Shown in pieces: positions 10,201 through 15,399 of a stretch of 64,000 nucleotides of DNA. The stretch comes from JASLDZ01 sp964242625 (GTDB lineage Bacteria > Pseudomonadota > Alphaproteobacteria > Caulobacterales > Caulobacteraceae). The DNA lies in assembly GCA_964242625.1 (NCBI GenBank), contig CAXTAO010000003.1:129711-193710 (forward strand), written 5' to 3'. Every line of letters begins with the position of its first letter. Positions within the stretch are counted from its first letter, which is position 1. The translations under genes and the position numbers were made by a program. Below the pieces are notes generated by a model. That model made no database searches, had not been told where the DNA came from, and saw only the letters and a list, made by a program, of their open reading frames with translations.

Positions 10201-10405
10201 CGCGGGCGCGACCACCGCGCGCTTCACCGCGGGCGGCGACCCCTTCGTCTTGCCCGCCAACCCGATCACCGGAGTGGGCGGGCTGGTCACGGCGGGGCTG
10301 AAGGTGGGCACGCCCATCTATCAGGTGTTCGTGGACGCCCACGGCGAGGAGTACGCCCACTATCGCGAGGGCGACGTCCGCGCCGGGGTAAAGTTCGTTT
10401 TCTGA
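7211..10405 (+). CDS. Autotransporter-domain outer-membrane protein
   Basis: A 1064-residue type V secretion protein. The N-terminus is a classic signal peptide (cleavage probable after ALA, residues ~20-22). A long Ser/Thr/Gly/Ala-rich passenger (to residue ~760) follows, with many short repeats of the form N-x-G-x-I-x-A/S (NTGTISS, NRGLITATG, NEGVVSAAI, NEGQITATV), as expected for a beta-helix. An acidic insert DLDGDGVPDGDEG resembles a calcium-binding type-3 repeat. The last ~270 residues form the autotransporter barrel (WLQEFGFG..., ending KFVF with terminal Phe). Role on the cell surface (adhesion, aggregation or enzyme) is unknown. The gene ends 7 bases before the convergent detached puhB. 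Confidence 0.88.
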   Translation: MRHALLAAVALAPLSLAGGALAQTTITANSSTPLATSAAGDVSIASGATLTAGTSTPAITIDSNNSVSVVGAISADNVADAVGVLVQGGHTGSLSVTGSITNTEDFAATDSSNSDSVVEAPFASGAGRYGVRLTGAAPFTGDLSLTGTVTVKGQNSYGVSLEAPLAGSLTVATTSLTGDGGAAVRELAGVSGSVSVGGPVGATGQGSQAVSIGGDVGGALRISSSITATGYSDTARLADAAQAKLQATLTDVEQTGGALAVTANVAGGIILSAPPANTVAGSTADLDGDGVPDGDEGSGSVSVYGSAPALAVGAATKAITLGAFGTGDDAYGLINRGLITATGLEDGVTATAVQLGAVGGTVQLAGGLRNTGTISSTTYEADSTALGVLSGVSAAAIRNEGVVSAAIADSTLITTPTIAQSTAVSIAQGASITSLSNTGTISAAATGDAMSATAVVDRSGTLASVLNEGQITATVTPVTAGATPSGRLIALDLSANTTGVTLVQQANPTTSVLYGSTAGTAATASTTVTPAAPTITGDILLGSGVNTVQFLAGVVTGALQLGSGEGSSLLIDGGAAYTGALTYGGGSLALTVDNGSLTDLSTATSRLSSLAIGSAGKLTVSVDAARGLATRFDVSGAATIAAGGEIAVRLVSAPVNETSQTLTIVSSPQLSVADQATLTATTSYLFTSSLAADPTAGTLSLTLDRRSAADLGLLASEQAGLNGVLAGTAGDANLAAALLAPSTRADFVKVYDQLLPEHGGGVFLAAREAAESIGRAISDRYDLPEAAGAWLQEFGFGVEQDAQAAVAEHAGGFGFAGGAEKGLGGLGVLGVSAAFDDAKVTSPDIANSSTDMEELEAGLYWRVSAGGLLLTARGAAGYVWGDTERDLAVAAGEGVSAESATYKSDWHGWTADARFGAGYQVNLGPVFVRPQLAVEYFRLDQNGYAESGPAATALTVGDRTGDASFGTASVVFGGRLGRDLVWRPSLEVGARDVWSGDAGATTARFTAGGDPFVLPANPITGVGGLVTAGLKVGTPIYQVFVDAHGEEYAHYREGDVRAGVKFVF

Positions 10406-10412
10406 GGGGCGC

Positions 10413-11012
10413 TCAGCCCGCGTGCCGCTCGATCTCAGTCGCGCAGCCGCCGGCGCCCGCGGCCAGGGCGCGGCAGATCAGGGCTGCGGCGCGATCAGCG
10501 TCAGGCACGCCGCGCAGCATGGGTTCGGCGCGGCGCAGCCGCCACGGGCGCGCGTGCGGCCACAGCTTGAGGTAGAGCACGCCCTGGCCCGCCTTGAGCC
10601 TGAGAGCGATGTCGCCGGTGCCGTCCGAGTGGATGCGCGCGGCCACCGTGTCGATCGCCGAGAACGGGATCACCAGCCGGGCGGGCAGCGCCATGCCGTA
10701 GCGTAGCGTCACCGTGCGCGCCTCGATGGAATAGCGCGTCGTGCGGACCCCAAGCGCTGCGAGCCCCATCAGGCCGAGCAGGAGCGCCGTCGCCAGGAGG
10801 GCGAGGCGGAGTTCGCCCGCCCAGATCTGCGGCGCGTGCGGCTTCGTCAGCGCGAGGTGCAGGCCGTCCGCCAGGAGCAAGGCCAGGTAGGCGGCCGCCC
10901 ACCCGAGCTTCCACACGCGCAGGGCGGTTGCGCGCCATGCGGGCCGCCCTGTCCACAGCGGGGCGTCGAGGGCCGAGGCGCGGACGGTTCCGATGGGGAG
11001 AAGGGCGTTCAC
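10413..11012 (-). CDS. puhB: Photosynthetic complex assembly protein PuhB, detached copy (PuhB1)
   Basis: A 199-residue membrane protein of the PuhB family (PH-like domain), needed in Rhodobacter for efficient reaction-centre assembly. Family features: an N-terminal PLWTGRPAW segment, two central hydrophobic helices, then YSIEARTVTLRYGMALP, GDIALRLKAGQGVLYLKLWPHARPWRL and a C-terminal LRGVPDADRAAALI helix. The GTG at 11012 overlaps the puhA1 stop by 4 bases (GTGA), showing translational coupling. It is the last gene of the pufL-M-C-puhA-B operon. A second PuhB (34210-34866) sits in the main cluster and shares the same motif order but is clearly different in sequence. Confidence 0.88.
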   Translation of the reverse strand: MNALLPIGTVRASALDAPLWTGRPAWRATALRVWKLGWAAAYLALLLADGLHLALTKPHAPQIWAGELRLALLATALLLGLMGLAALGVRTTRYSIEARTVTLRYGMALPARLVIPFSAIDTVAARIHSDGTGDIALRLKAGQGVLYLKLWPHARPWRLRRAEPMLRGVPDADRAAALICRALAAGAGGCATEIERHAG

Positions 11013-11815
11013 GAGGCGCTCCCCGCCCGCAAGCGTCGGCGCTCCCACGGCATCAGCCTGGGCGGGCTCCGCGCGTCGTCGCGCCCGAAGAAGGCCGCGC
11101 CGGCGTAGAAGGCGGTCAGGCGGTCCTCCTCGCGGGCGGTGATGCGGTCGGTCGCCGCCGGCCGAGGCGCTTCGGCGACCCGCGCCGCCCGCACCGCGCG
11201 CAACACCACCCGCGCCTGGATGCGCCGGATGTCGGTGTGGTGGATCGGCAGAAGCGCGCGGCCGCCGTCGTCGAGCTCGACCTCGAGGTAGCGCAGGATG
11301 TTGACGCCGCGGTCGATCCACAGGTCGCGCACCACCCCGGCCCGCGCGCCCCAGGCGTCGATCACGGGCAGGCCGCGCGGATCGACGTCGCCCTTGGCCA
11401 CCCTCCACCCGCACACCCTCGCGGGGGCCATCTGCGTCACGCCGGCGGAGAACCACAACGGCTCGTCGCGCCGCACCGCCGACCAGGCGGCCGGGCCCAC
11501 GCCGTCGACCAGCGGATCGCCCGTGGGCGTCAGCGACGACCCCGGGAAGGGAAAGGCTTGCTCGGCGGCGAGCGCGCGCTCGGTCTCGGCGTGCGGAGCG
11601 GTGACCACGCCGCCCTCCGGCAGGCGGTACGTCTTGGGGGCCGGCATTGACGGATAGCCCTCGCCGTCGCCTCCGCCCGCGGGGTCGACCAGCGGGTAGC
11701 CCTCGCGCTTGTCTTCCCGTCGCAGGTAGAGGACGAGGCCGAAGAAGAAGACGCAGAAGACGATCACGAGCAGCTGCGCCACGTCGAGATCGCCGGTGAT
11801 CGCGCCTGGGATCAT
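11009..11815 (-). CDS. puhA: Reaction-centre H subunit PuhA, detached divergent copy (PuhA1)
   Basis: A 268-residue H subunit: a single N-terminal membrane helix (residues ~12-31) followed by YLRREDKREGYPL, the hallmark of PuhA, then the cytoplasmic beta domain with DPRGLPVIDAWG and LWIDRG...LRYLEV. The H subunit caps L/M on the cytoplasmic side and carries protons toward QB. Compared with the canonical copy at 34863-35678, the stretch after the IDRG motif reads GVNILRY (Val171) where PuhA2 has GEILVRY (Glu174). By hand alignment this is position H173, a known proton-path Glu. The usual C-terminus (YYxGxxLYATPxR) is replaced by a basic, Arg-rich tail. The ATG at 11815 has a GAGGAG site 7 bases upstream. 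Confidence 0.9.
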   Translation of the reverse strand: MIPGAITGDLDVAQLLVIVFCVFFFGLVLYLRREDKREGYPLVDPAGGGDGEGYPSMPAPKTYRLPEGGVVTAPHAETERALAAEQAFPFPGSSLTPTGDPLVDGVGPAAWSAVRRDEPLWFSAGVTQMAPARVCGWRVAKGDVDPRGLPVIDAWGARAGVVRDLWIDRGVNILRYLEVELDDGGRALLPIHHTDIRRIQARVVLRAVRAARVAEAPRPAATDRITAREEDRLTAFYAGAAFFGRDDARSPPRLMPWERRRLRAGSAS

Positions 11816-11826
11816 GGGGCGGCTCC

Positions 11827-12918
11827 TCAGCGCGGGGCGGGCGAGGGCGCGGACGCCACCCGCAGTGGGGTTGCCGGCTCGCTCAGGCCCGGGAAGCCGC
11901 CGGGCGGCGCGGCCACGTCGCGTGGACGGGGCGCGCCGCGGTGGCAGGTGGCGCAGTCGACCAGGCCGTTGCCGATCTGCGCGCCGCGCATGCGGGCCGG
12001 CAGGCTCAGCGGCCGTGGGTTGCCCGACTGCCAGCGCGTGATCGGGTCCTCGCCCATGAGCTTCAGGAGGTAGTCGCGGTTGAGGTCGCGCGTCATCACG
12101 ATGCCGGAATAGCCGGTCCACCGCGCGGGCGGGCTCTGGCGCCAGTCGGCGAAGTTGCGCGAATGGTGGCAGTAGCCGCAGTTCACGCCCATGCCGTCCG
12201 ACATCTGCATCATCGCCTCGTAGAGGCGCTTCACCTCGGTGAACGACGGTGTCGTTCCGGCCGGCAGCGCGGTCAGGGACTGGCCGTGGGCGGGGGTGGC
12301 CTGCAGCAGGTACTCCTCGTAGCCCTCGTTGGGGAAGAAGCCGCGCACGGTGCGGGCCGCCTCGTTCCAGTCGTCGCCGGGCTCGGAGACGCGCGGGTGC
12401 GGCCGCGGCGGGCTCTGGAACCAGACCTCCGCGGGCACGGGCTGGCCCTGGTGGCAGCTGAAGCAGGTCACGCCCGCGGCGCCCACGTGGCTGCGCCAGC
12501 TCGCATTGATGTGGCGCGTCATGGCCAGCATGGTGCGGGCCGCGGCCTTCTGCGGCAGGGCGTCGGAGGCGTAGTCGCTCCCCACGTGGCAGAAGCCGCA
12601 GCCCTGGCGGGGCGACACCCAGGCGGTCATCGCCTGCTGCACGCGCATGAAGTCGCCGGCGTTGAGGTCGGTCAAGACGCGCACGTTCTTGTAGGCCGCC
12701 GTCGCCTGGCGGGGGTCGTCCGCCACGGGGGTGAGCACGGGGGCCGGGCGGTTCTGCGCGTGCGCCTCGGCCTCGGTGGGCGCGAACTGCACCATGGCTT
12801 GGCCCGCCGGGCCCACGTCCACGCTCGGTCCTGGCGAACGCCACTGCGGCACGAAGCCCAGGAACAGGGCGACGAGGGTGCAGGCTACCGCGCCGATCCA
12901 TGGCCAGGCGCCCCTCAT
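11827..12918 (-). CDS. pufC: Tetrahaem reaction-centre cytochrome subunit PufC
   Basis: A 363-residue cytochrome c with an N-terminal hydrophobic anchor (residues ~5-25) and four CxxCH haem sites: CGFCH (107-111), CFSCH (152-156), CGYCH (247-251) and CATCH (322-326). This is the periplasmic tetrahaem subunit that re-reduces the photo-oxidised special pair and takes electrons from soluble carriers such as HiPIP or cytochrome c2. Met-rich helices before haems 1-3 (for example YEAMMQMSDGMG) can supply axial ligands. There is a Cys at 13, but without a clear lipobox, so anchoring by an uncleaved helix is more likely. Its start overlaps the pufM stop by 4 bases. The Pro/Ala-rich C-terminus is probably disordered. 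Confidence 0.95.
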   Translation of the reverse strand: MRGAWPWIGAVACTLVALFLGFVPQWRSPGPSVDVGPAGQAMVQFAPTEAEAHAQNRPAPVLTPVADDPRQATAAYKNVRVLTDLNAGDFMRVQQAMTAWVSPRQGCGFCHVGSDYASDALPQKAAARTMLAMTRHINASWRSHVGAAGVTCFSCHQGQPVPAEVWFQSPPRPHPRVSEPGDDWNEAARTVRGFFPNEGYEEYLLQATPAHGQSLTALPAGTTPSFTEVKRLYEAMMQMSDGMGVNCGYCHHSRNFADWRQSPPARWTGYSGIVMTRDLNRDYLLKLMGEDPITRWQSGNPRPLSLPARMRGAQIGNGLVDCATCHRGAPRPRDVAAPPGGFPGLSEPATPLRVASAPSPAPR

Positions 12919-13973
12919 CGCGCGGGACCCCGGGCGGGGAGGATCACCGCCGGCGGCCCCGCCGCCGCGGGGGCGGCCGGGGCGGCGAAGCGCGTGAGGA
13001 GGTCGCGCGCGACCTCCGGCGGCGGCGCGCCCGGCGAGACGTAGGGCGCCGTGTACTCGGGCGCGATGCCGTGCTTGACGCCCCATAGGTACCAGTTGTC
13101 GACCACCGTGCCGGTGATGAGGATGCCGATGCCGCCGGTCAGCGTGGTGAGGGTGGCGAACCAGAAGATCCAGCGGTGGATCGACTCGAAGGTCGCGTTG
13201 AAGCCCATTGTCCAGCGCCAGAACAGCGAGGCTCGCTCCTGGGCGGACGAGCGGTTGACGATGTCCTGGCTCTCGCGCTCGCCGCCGAACTTGGCGACCG
13301 CCAGGATCGTGCCCGCGTGCATGCAGAACAGCATGGTCGAGCCGTAGAGGAACACGATCGAGAGCATGTGGAACGGGTCGTAGAACAGATTGCCGTAGCG
13401 GACGGAGAACGACGCCGTCCAGTTCAGGTGGCTGATCACGCCGAAAGGCACCGCCTCGCACCAGCAGCCCATCAGGAGCGGCCGGATGAAGCCCAGCACG
13501 AGGTAGAGCCAGATCGCCGAGGCGAAGCACCACGGCACGTGCGTGCCCATGCCAAGCGCGCGGGCGCGCGTGTACATCCGCCCCCACCAGAGAAAGATCG
13601 CGGCGGTGAGGAAGAAGCCCGCCATCAGCCACCAGCCGCCCTGGTTGAGCGGCGGCAGGGAGAGCCCATACTGCTGAGACGGCGGCTCGAGCGACAGGAA
13701 AGGCAGCATCTTGATGAAGCGCAGCGGGTTCCAGTCCACCTGCGCCAGCATGTTAAGACCGATGATCTCGATGGCGATGAAGCCGCAGATCAGCGAGGCT
13801 ATGCCGAAGCCGCCGAGATAGGTGGGGAAGACCTGCGTCTCGCCGATCCGGCCCAGAAGGACGGAGTGCAGCGCCTTGCCGACGCGCGGCGCATCGCCGG
13901 GCGGGAGGGCGGGCCCTTTCTCGTCGGGGCCGAGCACCACCACCGAGGTGTAGAGCGTGTGGAAGCGCGCCAT
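12915..13973 (-). CDS. pufM: Photosynthetic reaction-centre M subunit
   Basis: A 352-residue five-helix M subunit. By hand alignment the cofactor residues are all present: His182 (accessory BChl), His202 (special pair), Tyr210, the iron ligands His219, Glu234 and His266, and Trp252 next to QA. The segments HLNW, FYDPFHMLS, GGERES and TMGFNATFESIHRW are diagnostic. After the conserved end (NWYLWGVKHGIAP) there is an extra Ala/Pro-rich tail of ~45 residues, expected near the periplasmic side where PufC binds. The gene starts 4 bases after the pufL stop and overlaps pufC by 4 bases. Nothing suggests decay. A second pufM is expected outside the window but is not visible here. Confidence 0.95.
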   Translation of the reverse strand: MARFHTLYTSVVVLGPDEKGPALPPGDAPRVGKALHSVLLGRIGETQVFPTYLGGFGIASLICGFIAIEIIGLNMLAQVDWNPLRFIKMLPFLSLEPPSQQYGLSLPPLNQGGWWLMAGFFLTAAIFLWWGRMYTRARALGMGTHVPWCFASAIWLYLVLGFIRPLLMGCWCEAVPFGVISHLNWTASFSVRYGNLFYDPFHMLSIVFLYGSTMLFCMHAGTILAVAKFGGERESQDIVNRSSAQERASLFWRWTMGFNATFESIHRWIFWFATLTTLTGGIGILITGTVVDNWYLWGVKHGIAPEYTAPYVSPGAPPPEVARDLLTRFAAPAAPAAAGPPAVILPARGPAR

Positions 13974-13977
13974 CGGC

Positions 13978-14808
13978 TCAGAGTCCGTTCCAGATCGGAA
14001 TGCTCAGCCACCAGTTCCACCAGTAGGGCCAGCCATGCGTCCAGAACGGGCCCGAGATCAGTATGCAGATCGCGCTCCAGATCCCGGCGTTCAGCGCCAG
14101 GAAGAAGCCCAGCCGATGGATGCCGATCTCACCGATGGAATAGGTGATCGTGTCGCGGAAGTACGCGCTCTCCGCCTCGCCCGACTTGACCGTTTCGCCC
14201 TTCTTCGGGTTCACCGCGGACAGTATCTCGCCGCCGTGCATGCCGAGCGCGAGCGTCGTGGTGAAGAAACAGGTCACCGCGATCATGTGCGCGGGATTAT
14301 AGTGGAAGTGGAGATACTGGTAGCCGGTGTTCGAAACCCAATCGAGATGGCTCATGATGCCGTAGGGAAAGCCGTAACCCCAGGCGCCCAGCATGATCGG
14401 CCGGAACACGACGAGAGCGGCGTAGGCGAAGATCGCCGCCGAAAAGCCGATCGGCACGTGCAGGTCCATGCCGAGCTTGCGCGCGATCTCCGCCTGCCGC
14501 AGCGCCCAGGAGATGAAGGCGCCCAAGGCGCAGACGGTGATGAGCTGCCACAGCCCCCCGGTCTTCAGGGGCGCGAACCGCAGGCCGTAAGAGATCGGCG
14601 GCGGGTCGATGCTGATGCGGAACAGCGCCCACGTCGGCCCGATCGCCGCGCCGTAGATGATGAGAAGCGTGCCGAGGAGCGAGAACACCGCCGCGCTCAC
14701 CCCGAACGCGCCGACGTAGAAGGGGCCGACCCAGAAATCGAACAGGTCGCCGCCGATCAGCGTGCCGCCGCGGACCCGGTATTTCGGCTCGTAACTGAGC
14801 ATCGGCAT
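13978..14808 (-). CDS. pufL: Photosynthetic reaction-centre L subunit, first gene of detached operon
   Basis: A 276-residue five-helix L subunit, the normal length. The conserved histidines are present (own numbering, R. sphaeroides number minus one in brackets): His154 (153), His169 (168), His174 (173), and iron ligands His191 (190) and His231 (230). FPYGIMSHLDWVSN and HFHYNPAHM are diagnostic. Position L104 is Gln (Gln105) rather than the Glu of R. sphaeroides, and near QB Glu213 (L212) is kept while L213 is Ser. It is the promoter-proximal gene. No pufB or pufA lies between it and the divergent gene at 14925. The Shine-Dalgarno before the ATG at 14808 is weak. Confidence 0.95.
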   Translation of the reverse strand: MPMLSYEPKYRVRGGTLIGGDLFDFWVGPFYVGAFGVSAAVFSLLGTLLIIYGAAIGPTWALFRISIDPPPISYGLRFAPLKTGGLWQLITVCALGAFISWALRQAEIARKLGMDLHVPIGFSAAIFAYAALVVFRPIMLGAWGYGFPYGIMSHLDWVSNTGYQYLHFHYNPAHMIAVTCFFTTTLALGMHGGEILSAVNPKKGETVKSGEAESAYFRDTITYSIGEIGIHRLGFFLALNAGIWSAICILISGPFWTHGWPYWWNWWLSIPIWNGL

Positions 14809-14860
14809 GTGGCGTCGTCCAAGCGCTGCATACCGCCAGCACGCAACGCGGGCGACGCAG

Positions 14861-14904
14861 TGTCAGTACCAGTGGACACCCTAAAGCGTCAAACGTATTG
14901 GATG
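14861..14904. promoter_or_regulatory. Tandem PpsR/CrtJ-type operator in the pufL divergent promoter
   Basis: TGTCAGTACCAGTGGACA at 14861-14878 is a full TGT-N12-ACA palindrome, the PpsR/CrtJ recognition pattern. Exactly 8 bases later a degenerate repeat begins (CGTCA at 14887-14891; its right half is poor). The site is 53 bases upstream of the pufL start and 47 bases upstream of the divergent SH3 gene. Possible promoter elements overlap it: on the plus strand TGGACA (14873) and TATTGG (14896) 17 bases apart; on the minus strand TTGACG (14892-14887) and TACTGA (14868-14863). Repression by PpsR under high oxygen is the expected effect. Confidence 0.65.
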
Positions 14905-14924
14905 GTTGCGCGGAGGCGACGAGC

Positions 14925-15308
14925 ATGACGACAGGCGGGCGACGCGGGGCGGGGTGGGCGGGGCCGGTCGCGTTGGCGGTCGTGCTGAGCACGGGCGCGG
15001 CGTCGGCCGCCCCTGCGCCCGCGGTGAGGCTCGCCTGGTCGACCTACCTGCGGTCCGGACCGGGTGAAACGTTCCAGGCGGTCGACGAAATCGAGCACGG
15101 CGTGGCGCTGGTGGTCAGGGGCTGCGCCAACGGCTGGTGTCGCGTCTCGGCCGACGGGATCGCCGGCTACGTCGATCAGGCCGCGCTGGTTCTGCCCGCG
15201 CCGCCCGCGCCCCAGCCCTCGGCGGGAGCCTGCGTCGTGGTCGGCCAGGCGGACGATCGGCGCCCCATGCCGACGCGCTTCTGCTCTCCGGCCCCGCCCA
15301 CGCGCTGA
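14925..15308 (+). CDS. Secreted SH3-domain (SH3b-like) protein
   Basis: A 127-residue protein with a signal peptide (residues 1-~27, ending ASAAPA) and one bacterial SH3 domain: LAWSTYLRSGPGETFQAVDEI, then VRGCANGWCRVSADGIAGYVDQAAL, the standard SH3b ending. Such domains usually bind cell-wall material or partner proteins in the envelope. Two Cys in GCANGWCR could form a disulfide. A GGAGG site 8 bases before the ATG at 14925 fixes the start. It is divergent from pufL and shares the promoter region holding the PpsR-type site; whether it has any link to photosynthesis is not shown. Confidence 0.75.
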   Translation: MTTGGRRGAGWAGPVALAVVLSTGAASAAPAPAVRLAWSTYLRSGPGETFQAVDEIEHGVALVVRGCANGWCRVSADGIAGYVDQAALVLPAPPAPQPSAGACVVVGQADDRRPMPTRFCSPAPPTR

Positions 15309-15347
15309 CGCGCGCGGACCTCCCGACGGGCGCCCCGAAATGACAGC

Positions 15348-15375
15348 GGCCGCCGGAGCTTGCGCCCCGGCGGCC
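15348..15375. terminator. Hairpin between convergent SH3 gene and katG
   Basis: GGCCGCCGG (15348-15356) pairs perfectly with CCGGCGGCC (15367-15375) around a 10-base loop. It lies between the SH3 gene stop and the katG stop, a good place for a shared terminator. No U-tract follows on either strand. Confidence 0.5.
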
Positions 15376-15399
15376 CCGAACTGTCGAGCTCGTCGGCCG

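Noticed and set aside
10413..14808. Detached puf-puh operon as a decaying pseudogene copy
   Set aside because: All five frames are intact, overlaps are precise, haem motifs and histidine ligands are complete, and an operator is present.
14809..14924. Possible hidden LH1 genes (pufB/pufA) upstream of the detached pufL
   Set aside because: Only 116 bases separate pufL from the divergent SH3 gene, too short for both antenna genes, and no frame shows the typical His-containing helix.
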